DNA of 16,672 nt from NCBI GenBank assembly GCA_900545505.1, contig UQZC01000010.1, forward strand, positions 1-16,672. The letters are read 5' to 3'. The translations under genes and the position numbers were made by a program. The notes under the pieces were generated by a model. It was not told the origin of the DNA. It made no database searches and saw nothing but the letters and a program-made list of their open reading frames with translations. The stretch's first letter is position 1; each line of letters opens with the position of its first letter. This DNA comes from an uncultured Collinsella sp. (GTDB lineage: Bacteria; Actinomycetota; Coriobacteriia; Coriobacteriales; Coriobacteriaceae). This document shows, piece after piece, positions 1-6,252 of the stretch.

Positions 1-674
1 CATGCCGTCCGCCGCGAGCGCCCCGCCGAGCGCCATGTCCGCCGCGAGTGGCTCGCCGCTCGGCAGCACGGGGATGAAGCTCGTGGGGATGACCATGCTC
101 GCCGACGGCGGAAAGAGCTGCGGCAGCGGCACCAGCGACCAGGCGAACCCGCCCACGAGCTGCGTGGCGAGCGGGCAGAAGATGCCCGCGAGCATGCCGA
201 GCCGCGCCGTGAGGAAGAGCCCTGCGGGGATCATCCACGCCGCGGTCACCGTGTTGGCGAGCGCGCAGAGGAGCATCGCGAGCGTGCCCGCGGCCGTGAG
301 GCCCTGCGAGGAGAACGCCGAGCCCGCGAGGTAGATGCCGAAGACCACGAGGTTCGAGAGCGCGCAGAGCGCGAGGCACCAGAGCGCCTTGGCCCACCAG
401 GCGCGCCCGAGCGGGAAGCCCAGGCCCAGAAGCCCCCGCATCCGCGTCCGCGCGTCCGCCCGCGCGACGCACGCCACCACGAGCGAGAGAGCCACGGGCA
501 GGAAGAGCGCGTACCAGTAGTTCCACGCGCTGAAGATCTGCACGCCCCGGTAGGGCATCGCGCCGAGCAGCGGCATCGGCAGTGCCATGAGCACGGCCAG
601 GCGAACCGGTGCCGCGTGGCGCGACTTCAGGGCCTCGGCGCGCAGGCCCGCGAGCAGGCCGCCTTTCTCGCCCG

Positions 675-678
<4 letters not shown>
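1..678 (-). CDS. ABC-2 type permease, lantibiotic-immunity (MutE/EpiE-like), partial
   Basis: The reading frame is open from an ATG at 676-678 to the window edge, giving 226 codons with no stop, so the C-terminus is missing; family members are usually around 250 residues. Hydrophobic stretches lie at about residues 25-42, 54-72, 98-120, 128-151 and 155-184, fitting the five- to six-helix ABC-2 permease fold. The start overlaps the stop of the upstream ATPase gene by ATGA, so the two are translationally coupled and should form one membrane complex. In the MutE/EpiE/LanE family such permeases pair with a LanF-type ATPase and expel bacteriocins or other cationic peptides from the membrane. Base composition is extremely GC-rich, richer than the rest of the window. 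A generic drug or peptide exporter remains possible; no bacteriocin structural gene is in view. Confidence 0.8.
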
Positions 679-1403
<725 letters not shown>

Positions 1404-1424
1404 GGGTTCGTCCTTTCTCTTCCG

Positions 1425-1457
1425 GGCGCGCGGGCCGAGTCGCCGTGCCCGCGCGCC
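1425..1457. repeat. Perfect 11-bp inverted repeat in ABC transporter leader
   Basis: GGCGCGCGGGC at 1425-1435 and its exact reverse complement at 1447-1457 flank an 11-base loop. It lies 22 bases upstream of the ATPase start, inside the likely 5' leader. No T-run follows on either strand, so it is not a classical terminator. It could be an attenuating hairpin or an operator. A second, weaker dyad (CACCAT/ATGGTG, 1472-1485) and the palindrome AACGGCCGTT (1509-1518) lie just upstream. Confidence 0.6.
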
Positions 1458-1542
1458 TTACCTTTCGGGTTCACCATCCATGGTGGGGCGCGTTTCTAAC
1501 GAAGCTGTAACGGCCGTTGGGCTCTTTTGGCGCCAGCCCTTC

Positions 1543-1581
1543 TCGACCCGTACGCCACTCATGGTATGTTTATCGCGATAA
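1543..1581 (+). promoter_or_regulatory. Promoter with palindromic operator before tetR remnant
   Basis: A plausible promoter has -35 TCGACC at 1543-1548, a 16-bp spacer and -10 TATGTT at 1565-1570. A perfect 12-bp palindrome, TTATCGCGATAA, lies at 1570-1581, over the expected transcription start. An operator in this position is the usual layout for an autorepressed TetR gene. The regulator downstream is now truncated, so the site may be orphaned or used by another TetR protein. Confidence 0.45.
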
Positions 1582-1598
1582 CAAGGACGGAGGTGCCC

Positions 1599-1640
1599 GT
1601 GGCACGCAATAAGTACCCGGAGGAGACGGTCGAGAAGATC
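1599..1640 (+). pseudogene. TetR-family regulator, 5' remnant only
   Basis: A GTG at 1599-1601 follows a good ribosome-binding site (GGACGGAGG). The first 14 codons read VARNKYPEETVEKI, which matches, from memory of the family, the N-terminal arm and first turn of helix 1 of many TetR regulators from gut Firmicutes and Coriobacteria (typically MARNKYPEETVEKIL followed by a helix-turn-helix). After 1640 the similarity stops abruptly: the frame continues to a stop at 1758-1760 with no HTH or ligand domain. The rest of the gene is not found downstream. The regulator was therefore probably decapitated when the adjacent toxin module arrived or by a deletion. Only 14 codons support the call. Confidence 0.5.
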
Positions 1641-1765
1641 AGGGGTGACGGCCCATCGAGTGTTATTTTGCGAGCTAGGCGCATCGAAAGCGACCTTTCG
1701 TGGTATAAACTACTTGCCGGAAGCCGCGGCTTTCAGAGTACGGCTTACGTGTACGTTTAACCTCC

Positions 1766-1834
1766 GTGGGCGACGGGGTGCCGCAAGGCGTAGAATATCG
1801 CCCACCTGTAGGGGCCTGCAGCGATGCGGGCCCC
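1766..1834 (+). other. Structured leader, candidate type III antitoxin RNA 3' part and attenuator hairpin
   Basis: Two hairpins can be read on the plus strand. GTGGGCGA at 1766-1773 pairs with TCGCCCAC at 1798-1805 around a 24-base loop. GGGGCCTGC at 1811-1819 pairs with GCGGGCCCC at 1826-1834 around a six-base loop, with one G-U pair. The second hairpin sits 13 bases before the toxin Shine-Dalgarno. In type III toxin-antitoxin operons a leaky terminator hairpin separates the RNA antitoxin from the toxin gene, and this arrangement resembles that. However, there is no strong T-run, and I cannot find the tandem ~35-base repeats expected of ToxI-like antitoxins. The best repeat is TGCCGGAAGCCG (1715-1726) against TGCCGCAAGGCG (1779-1790), which is weak. 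The remainder of 1641-1765 holds only a possible -10 (TATAAA, 1704-1709) and the palindrome AAGCCGCGGCTT (1721-1732). Confidence 0.35.
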
Positions 1835-1859
1835 GCTTCGTATGAAGGGGGTGTAACCG

Positions 1860-2308
1860 ATGAAGATCGTATCCATCCCCAGGATTTCTTCGACCTCGTC
1901 GAGGGCGACCGCGAGCTCATGCTTAAGCACAATCGTCCTTGCATCGTGGTGGTGAGGCTGCGTTTCCGCGGGAAGCGCAGGGACTTCGCCGTGCCGCTGC
2001 GTTCCAACATCGCCCCTAACGTGCCCAAAGACCAGTACTTTGCGTTGCCACCCCGCCCCACGACGCGCCCCGGCTGCCGCCCCGGCATCCACTACATCAA
2101 GATGTTCCCCATAACCAAGGCCTACCAGCGCCGCTTCAGGACCGAGGGCTCGGCCTACTACGAGACGCTCCAGCGCATCATCGATGGCAACACCAAGCGC
2201 ATTGTCTCCGAGTGCCAGGCGTACCTCGACCGCTACGAGCGCGAGGGAAGGCCCCGCTTTGCCGTCGACATCGACCGCATCGTGGGGCTGCTGGAGGGCG
2301 AGAAGTAG
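1860..2308 (+). pseudogene. ToxN/AbiQ-like type III TA toxin, apparent frameshift near start
   Basis: The long reading frame ending at 2308 carries a compact endoribonuclease-like protein. It has a conserved block HNRPCIVVVRLRFRGK followed by DFAVPLRSNI, then GIHYIKMFPI, and a helical tail with NTKRIVSECQAYLDRY. The pattern of a strand plus 'VPL.S', and the C-terminal helix, recall the ToxN/AbiQ/TenpN superfamily, sequence-specific RNases inhibited by a small RNA. The only well-placed start is the ATG at 1860-1862, behind GAAGGGGGTG; it reads MKIVSIP but is in another frame. One extra C in the C-run at 1877-1880 would join MKIVSIP to QDFFDLVEGDREL and restore a protein of about 149 residues. 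The in-frame alternative, GTG at 1766, has no ribosome-binding site and starts inside a hairpin. The shift may be inactivation, slippage or a sequencing error. Family assignment is moderate. Confidence 0.6.
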
Positions 2309-2516
2309 GGCACCTCGGCTCAGTCTCGAGCCATGCGGAACCGCTTTACATTTTTGAACGCCGCGTGTGCGTCCCAAATACTTGAGAAACAAGCTGTGAA
2401 GTGCGGTGGCGCGCCCGTGCCCGTGCATAGCCGTCACCATCAGCGTCTACGCGGCGTCGGCTTCAAGTGGAACTGGCGCCGCTGCTGTATATGGTTTGCC
2501 TTGCTGCAAATGGCGA
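2309..2516. other. Convergent intergenic gap, no gene seen
   Basis: These 208 bases separate the 3' ends of the toxin-like gene and yjdF. The only structure found is a weak hairpin, GGCTC (2317-2321) with GAGCC (2328-2332), with no T-run. Open frames crossing the gap are shadows of the flanking genes. Confidence 0.5.
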
Positions 2517-2936
2517 TCAATGCCCGCGATGTTTCTGCTTGCGCTTCAACTTTCGCTGCTCGAAGCGCGTCTCCGCCTCATCCGCGCGACGCTGACTTCT
2601 TGCTTGAGCCGACTCCCGCTTCATTGCTTCCCGCTGTGCCGCGAGAGCCTGTTGTGCCTTGGTGCTCACCGCGGGCCGTTTAAGGGCTTTCGCTGCCTCG
2701 CGAGCGCGCCGCTTGGGGTTCTTCGCGGGCTTGCTTGTTTCAGTGGCCTTGTCGCCGAAGAACGAGAGCTTCTCCCATTCGCTTGTAACGAATCGCAGAA
2801 TCTCCTCATCGGATGGCTCCGCGCCGAAGACGATGCGGGTGACGCCATACCTTCCGCCCTCGACGTGCTCCGCCAGCCCGACCCAGAATTGACCGTCGTG
2901 ATATACGGTCAGGGTGGACGACACGCTGATCTGCAC
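2517..2936 (-). CDS. yjdF: YjdF family protein (DUF2992)
   Basis: This 139-residue protein matches the YjdF/DUF2992 pattern. The N-terminus has LTVYHDGQFWVGLAEHVEGG (9-28), then RIVFGAEPSDEEIL (34-47), and after a linker a very basic C-terminal half that ends in KRKQKHRGH. Family members share the VYHDGQFWVG motif and the terminal KQKHRG tail. Its biochemical role is not established; in Bacillus and relatives the gene is often preceded by the yjdF riboswitch, which senses azaaromatic compounds, so a role in handling such molecules has been suggested. The start is GTG at 2934-2936, behind AAGGAGG (2945-2951, minus) at ideal spacing. Upstream in-frame codons lie in the structured leader and are not coding. 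It is transcribed alone, convergent with the toxin-like gene and divergent from the ATPase at 3285. Confidence 0.88.
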   Translation of the reverse strand: MQISVSSTLTVYHDGQFWVGLAEHVEGGRYGVTRIVFGAEPSDEEILRFVTSEWEKLSFFGDKATETSKPAKNPKRRAREAAKALKRPAVSTKAQQALAAQREAMKRESAQARSQRRADEAETRFEQRKLKRKQKHRGH

Positions 2937-2944
2937 GGTTGGTT

Positions 2945-3069
2945 CCTCCTTTATGTAGATGACCATGCAGAGAAGGGACAACCAAGGAGGCAGGTTACTG
3001 ATGCGGACTAGCGCACGCCCACGACTACCCGACGGGGACTGTGTTTTCATCTCTGATGTCCGCATTGTA
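2945..3069 (-). promoter_or_regulatory. yjdF leader, candidate yjdF-motif riboswitch with extended -10 promoter
   Basis: On the minus strand TGCTACAAT provides an extended -10 (hexamer at 3069-3064). Two complementary 8-mers, ATGCGGAC and GTCCGCAT, lie at 3065-3058 and 3008-3001, although the first overlaps the -10. Further down, GGTAG (3029-3025) can pair with CTGCC (2993-2989). The adjoining CCTCCTT (2990-2984) is an exact complement of the Shine-Dalgarno AAGGAGG (2951-2945). The two pairings overlap by two bases and are mutually exclusive, which is the logic of a translation-controlling switch. A gene of the YjdF family downstream makes the yjdF motif RNA the natural candidate. I cannot confirm the consensus without a covariance-model search. 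Confidence 0.5.
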
Positions 3070-3157
3070 GCACGCGCAGACGCGCCCTTCGTCGCTGCCG
3101 ACACGACATGGCTGGGGCTTACCCCTCCGACGCGTCTTTGCGCATATTGCCTTCTCG

Positions 3158-3193
3158 CTTTCGAAACTTCAAAGTTATTTGACTTTCGAAACT
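3158..3193. repeat. Two direct repeats of CTTTCGAAACT upstream of ATPase 1
   Basis: Identical 11-mers occur at 3158-3168 and 3183-3193, 25 bp apart start to start. Each contains the palindromic core TTTCGAAA. Between and overlapping them is another dyad, AACTT-CA-AAGTT (3165-3176). They lie about 90 bp ahead of the ATPase start and are candidate operator sites for it or for the divergent yjdF. Confidence 0.6.
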
Positions 3194-3211
3194 AAGCGGG
3201 AATAAGTTATC

Positions 3212-3244
3212 GGTACGCTTTTTTATAAAATGTAAAAAAGTACC
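3212..3244. repeat. Inverted repeat with T6/A6 arms upstream of ATPase 1
   Basis: GGTAC-GC-TTTTTT at 3212-3224 mirrors AAAAAA-GTACC at 3234-3244, with two unpaired bases in the left arm and a nine-base centre. The T-run is on the 5' side, so it is not a terminator for rightward transcription. It abuts the ATPase promoter and may be an operator or a bendable upstream element. Confidence 0.5.
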
Positions 3245-3252
3245 CCCATAAC

Positions 3253-3261
3253 TGATATAAT
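3253..3261 (+). promoter_or_regulatory. Extended -10 promoter of ATPase 1
   Basis: TGATATAAT at 3253-3261 is a perfect extended -10 (TATAAT at 3256-3261). No good -35 is present at 17 bp, where only an A-rich stretch is found; this is typical of extended -10 promoters. The start codon follows 23 bases later, behind AAAGGGGGTG. Confidence 0.6.
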
Positions 3262-3284
3262 GGACACTGAAAAGGGGGTGCATC

Positions 3285-4520
3285 TTGCGTATATACCGAC
3301 GTGAAAAGTATCTGAAGCGAATGCGTGGTTTCTACCACGATGACGGGATGATCAAGGTAATCACCGGTGTTCGCAGGTGTGGTAAATCCTGCCTCATGCA
3401 ATCAATCGCAGACGAACTTGTGGAATCCGGTGTAGCGAGCGACCACATCATCTATATCGACCTCGACTCACGGGAGAACAGGAAGGTCAAGACGACCGAT
3501 GAGCTCGAAAATCTGATTGACATGTCGACCCCAGCAGACACTGAGGAGACGAAGTACCTCTTCATCGATGAGATTCAGAACGTAGAGGAATTCGAGCTGC
3601 TCATCAACGGCTACCGGACAGATGGCGGTTGGTCCATTTTCATTACCGGTTCGAATTCATATCTGCTTTCTGGGCAGCTTGTTACAAAGCTGACGGGTCG
3701 CTATATCGAGTTCGAGGTGTTCCCACTCGACTTTGCGGAATATATCGATATGAAGCGTTTTCTCGGCAAGCCTGTCAATGACGTTCTCGTGGGAGAGTTT
3801 ACCGAGTACCTGACCCTTGGAGGATTTCCCAAAGCGTTGGAGTATGAGGGCGAGGATGAAAAGCGCACCTATATCAAGAGTGTTATTCATGAGATCTTTG
3901 AAAAGGACGTCAAACATTCGAACAAGATTAAGAATGTCTCGGTTTTCGATGCCGTCCAGACGTATCTCATCAACAACTTTGGTGCGCCGACGAACCTGAA
4001 GAACCTCCTTGCGTACTTCAATGATGTCGAGAAGATTCCCATCAAGCGCGAAACGCTCAATCGGTATATCCAGATTCTTGTTGACGCGAAGATCCTTTAT
4101 CGCTGCTCGAGGTTCGATCTCAAGTCTCGGCGATCGCTTATCCGCGAAGAGAAGTACTACCTGGCTGATCCCGGCTTCTATTTCGCCATGAACACGGATG
4201 CGAGGATTAACTACGGGCCGGCGTTGGAGAACGTGCTCTACCTCTATCTTGCATCGCGCGGGTACGAGCTTTCTGTGGGCCGTATTGGGAAGCTCGAGTG
4301 TGACTTCATCGCTCGTAGGCGCAATGCTTACGCCTACATCCAGGTCTCTATGTCGATTGCCGACAGAGGCGTCGAGGAGCGCGAGTACAGGCCGTTCGGC
4401 CACATCAGGGATGGGTATCCGCGCTACTTGTTCACGCTTGATCCTCTATTGCAGGAGAGGGATGGCGTCAGGCACCTTAACATGGCGTCGTTTATGCAAG
4501 ATGGCGGTGATCTTATTTGA
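3285..4520 (+). CDS. Orphan AAA ATPase with DUF4143 C-terminus (ATPase 1)
   Basis: This 411-residue protein has the AAA_14 layout: Walker A GVRRCGKS at 28-35, Walker B YLFIDEIQ at 91-98, sensor-like TGSNS at 121-125 and the LTGRY arginine at 136-140. Residues about 218-290 look like a winged helix. The C-terminal part fits DUF4143, with a PD-(D/E)XK-like pattern: E315 in ALENVLYLYL, then LECDFIARR (337-345) and IQVS (352-355), where glutamine replaces the usual E-x-K. Members of this family are abundant orphan genes in gut bacteria and their role is unknown. Transcription is from an extended -10 promoter; the start is TTG at 3285-3287, chosen because of the strong upstream GGGGGTG. Composition is less GC-rich than the neighbouring operons, suggesting transfer. 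It stands alone, with no partner gene. Confidence 0.88.
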   Translation: MRIYRREKYLKRMRGFYHDDGMIKVITGVRRCGKSCLMQSIADELVESGVASDHIIYIDLDSRENRKVKTTDELENLIDMSTPADTEETKYLFIDEIQNVEEFELLINGYRTDGGWSIFITGSNSYLLSGQLVTKLTGRYIEFEVFPLDFAEYIDMKRFLGKPVNDVLVGEFTEYLTLGGFPKALEYEGEDEKRTYIKSVIHEIFEKDVKHSNKIKNVSVFDAVQTYLINNFGAPTNLKNLLAYFNDVEKIPIKRETLNRYIQILVDAKILYRCSRFDLKSRRSLIREEKYYLADPGFYFAMNTDARINYGPALENVLYLYLASRGYELSVGRIGKLECDFIARRRNAYAYIQVSMSIADRGVEEREYRPFGHIRDGYPRYLFTLDPLLQERDGVRHLNMASFMQDGGDLI

Positions 4521-4676
4521 GCGGCGGCCAGATTCTTTTGCTCCCTAGTGCGCAAACAGTGCGGGCATCAAATGGGGACCATTGCCTCACGTAGAATCGA
4601 TAGATTGAGGACTTGTTTTGATGTTGACAGGCTTTTGGCCAGTGGCTCCTATTGCCGAGTGGGAATAGCGGAAATA
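4521..4676 (+). other. Gap after ATPase 1 with possible short transcript
   Basis: No gene is visible here. TTGACA at 4624-4629 is a perfect -35, but the matching -10 at 17 bp (TCCTAT, 4647-4652) is poor. It is followed by a small hairpin, CTATT-G-CC with GG-G-AATAG (4649-4668), and then by a strong terminator, so a very short RNA is conceivable but unproven. Confidence 0.25.
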
Positions 4677-4713
4677 ACAGCCTCCGGACCTTTTGGTTCG
4701 GAGGCTGTCTTTT
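4677..4713 (+). terminator. Strong rho-independent terminator
   Basis: ACAGCCTCCGGACC at 4677-4690 pairs with GGTTCGGAGGCTGT at 4695-4708 around a TTTT loop, with one G-U pair, giving a 14-bp stem. CTTTTG follows on the plus strand. It ends the ATPase 1 transcript or a short upstream RNA, and may also stop the convergent merR transcript, although the minus-strand tail (TTATTT) is weaker. Confidence 0.85.
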
Positions 4714-4767
4714 GTATTTCTACCCGAATAGGACTCCTCGCCAAAGCTCCTTTAGCATCGGGCGGCG

Positions 4768-5208
4768 TTATCGAACGTGCGTGTTCTCGTAGGCGCCTTT
4801 GATTTCTTCTGGCAAATCGTCGGGAATCAGCGCCTTCACTCTATCCTCGTTGCCATCTTGGATCGCCTGCTCGTAGTACCAGCATTTGAACCTCAGCATA
4901 TCCAGCGCACGGTTCATGTTTGCGATTTCCGACTCCATGTGGGCCTTTCGCTCCTCGAACATGGCCTTGCGCTTGGGATATGTCGATGGGCCCTCCGCAC
5001 ACCATTCCATGAACAGCCGGATGTCCTTGATCTCCATCCCAGCCTTCTTCAGGCATTCGATGACCCGAAGCGCCTCGAGTTCCGTATCGCCGAATCGGCG
5101 AATGCCGGACGTCCGCTCCAGCCCCGGGAACAATCCCTGCTTATCGTAGTACCGCAGCGTTGAGGCGGGCAGACCGAACATCTCCGTCACCTGTCCGATT
5201 GTGTACAT
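4768..5208 (-). CDS. MerR-family transcriptional regulator
   Basis: This 146-residue regulator has the classic MerR N-terminus: MYTIGQVTEMFGLPASTLRYYDKQGL at the start, then GIRRFGDTELEALRVIECLKKAGMEIKDI for the wing and second helix pair. A long coiled-coil dimerisation helix follows at about 75-125. The C-terminal motif FKCWYYEQAI is common in MerR proteins that sit beside oxidoreductase or decarboxylase genes. No metal-binding cysteine cluster is seen; the single Cys in that motif is not a metal site. The ATG at 5206-5208 follows GGAGGG; an in-frame TTG at 5223 is possible but is not preferred because the ribosome-binding site lies between. It is divergent from the decarboxylase-cupin gene and, by family precedent, binds the dyad at 5244-5261 and activates that promoter. 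Confidence 0.92.
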   Translation of the reverse strand: MYTIGQVTEMFGLPASTLRYYDKQGLFPGLERTSGIRRFGDTELEALRVIECLKKAGMEIKDIRLFMEWCAEGPSTYPKRKAMFEERKAHMESEIANMNRALDMLRFKCWYYEQAIQDGNEDRVKALIPDDLPEEIKGAYENTHVR

Positions 5209-5239
5209 GGTCCCTCCGGACAAATCTCGAATTAACTCC

Positions 5240-5270
5240 TTGACCTAAAGTTAGGTTTAGGTATTACCTT
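5240..5270 (+). promoter_or_regulatory. MerR-type promoter with 19-bp spacer and dyad operator
   Basis: The -35 TTGACC (5240-5245) and -10 TACCTT (5265-5270) are separated by 19 bp, the overlong spacer typical of MerR-activated promoters. Between them lies the dyad CCTAAA-GTTAGG-TTTAGG (5244-5261), whose first two bases overlap the -35 exactly as in the soxS promoter. It points toward the decarboxylase-cupin gene and is next to the divergent merR. Activation by that regulator is a confident inference. Confidence 0.75.
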
Positions 5271-5485
5271 TATTTTCGTCAATACAAATCGGGAGCGCAA
5301 GGGATTTTCGCCAAAGGCGCACGCTTGCCGGAACGGTTTTCGCCGGTGGAGTGAACGGTGTGGGCGAAATCGCCGGGCACCCCGCCCTTGAGCAGGCGCG
5401 ACGAATGGGCATAGGGATCTAGGCGGGCAGCTTGACCGCGCGGAAGCAGTTTTGCACTCAAAACCATCGACAGGAGGAATCAAAC
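5271..5485 (+). other. Long leader of the decarboxylase operon, no confident gene
   Basis: These 215 bases lie between the MerR-type promoter and the first gene. A plus-strand frame is open from about 5282 to a TAG at 5420-5422, with a peptide containing GGVNGVGEIAGHPALEQARR, but it has no good start or ribosome-binding site; it may be a remnant of a deleted gene. GGCGA-AA-TCGCC forms a small palindrome. A minus-strand frame at 5279-5467 was not accepted. Confidence 0.3.
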
Positions 5486-6250
5486 ATGACGGTTAAGCAG
5501 ACAGCGGGCAGGGATGCCCTGGGGAACTTCGCTCCCAAATTCGCTCAGCTCAATGATGATGTGCTGTTCGGCGAGGTGTGGAGCCGAGAAGACGGGCTTT
5601 CCCTTCGAGACCGCAGCGTGGTGACGGTGGTTGCCTTGATGGCACAGGGGCTGACGGACTCTTCGTTCCAATATCATCTGATGTCCGCAAAGAACAATGG
5701 CGTGACCAGGACGGAGATAGCAGAAATCCTTACGCACGCGGCGTTTTACGCGGGATGGTCCAAGGCATGGGCGGCCTTCCGCATGGCGAAGGAGGTCTGG
5801 GCGGACGAAGACGCTGCCGACGCAAAGGCGCAGCACCAAAACGAGATGGCGTTTCCCATCGGTGCCCCCAACGACGCATTTGCGAAGTACTTTATCGGTC
5901 AAAGCTACCTCTCACCCCTTTCCACCGAGCAAGTCGGCGTTTACAACGTGACGTTTGAGCCCGGCTGCCGCAACAACTGGCACACCCATCACGCCAAAAG
6001 CGGCGGCGGGCAGATCCTCGTCTGCGTGGCTGGCCGAGGGTTTTACCAGGAATGGGGCAAACCGGCACAGGAGCTGTGCCCCGGCGATGTAGTAAATATT
6101 CCCGCAGGCGTAAAGCACTGGCACGGTGCGGCGCCCGACAGCTGGTTCTCCCATCTCGCGGTGGAGGTTCCGGGCGAGGAGGCCTCCAACGAGTGGTTGG
6201 AGCCCGTGGACGACGAGCAATACCTTAAAGCGACTGACAAGGAGGTTTAG
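5486..6250 (+). CDS. Carboxymuconolactone decarboxylase-cupin fusion protein
   Basis: The protein has 254 residues. Residues 10-108 form a carboxymuconolactone decarboxylase (CMD) domain, with LSLRDRSVVTVVALMAQG (38-55), FQYHL (61-65) and VTRTEIAEILTHAAFYAGW (73-91). The CxxC pair of AhpD peroxidase-type members is absent, so thiol peroxidase activity is unlikely. Residues 120-254 form a cupin_2 domain with metal ligands in NNWHTHH (163-169), Q176 and KHWHG (210-214), and the barrel turn GDVVNIPAG (200-208). Such fusions are widespread in gut bacteria beside MerR regulators and reductases; the substrate is unknown, probably a small carbonyl or aromatic-derived compound. ATG at 5486-5488 has AGGAGG at ideal spacing. 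It is first in an operon with the hydrolase, whose ribosome-binding site lies in its last codons. Confidence 0.92.
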   Translation: MTVKQTAGRDALGNFAPKFAQLNDDVLFGEVWSREDGLSLRDRSVVTVVALMAQGLTDSSFQYHLMSAKNNGVTRTEIAEILTHAAFYAGWSKAWAAFRMAKEVWADEDAADAKAQHQNEMAFPIGAPNDAFAKYFIGQSYLSPLSTEQVGVYNVTFEPGCRNNWHTHHAKSGGGQILVCVAGRGFYQEWGKPAQELCPGDVVNIPAGVKHWHGAAPDSWFSHLAVEVPGEEASNEWLEPVDDEQYLKATDKEV

Positions 6251-6252
6251 GT

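Noticed and set aside
1527..1760. A 77-codon ORF as a whole gene
   Set aside because: Only 1599-1640 resembles a protein (TetR start); the upstream part includes the promoter and operator and the downstream part has no features.
2406..3011. Plus-strand ORF over yjdF
   Set aside because: It is antisense to yjdF and its leader and has no ribosome-binding site.
5279..5467. Minus-strand ORFs in the decarboxylase leader
   Set aside because: No ribosome-binding site, no homology recognised, and they lie antisense to the MerR-driven leader.
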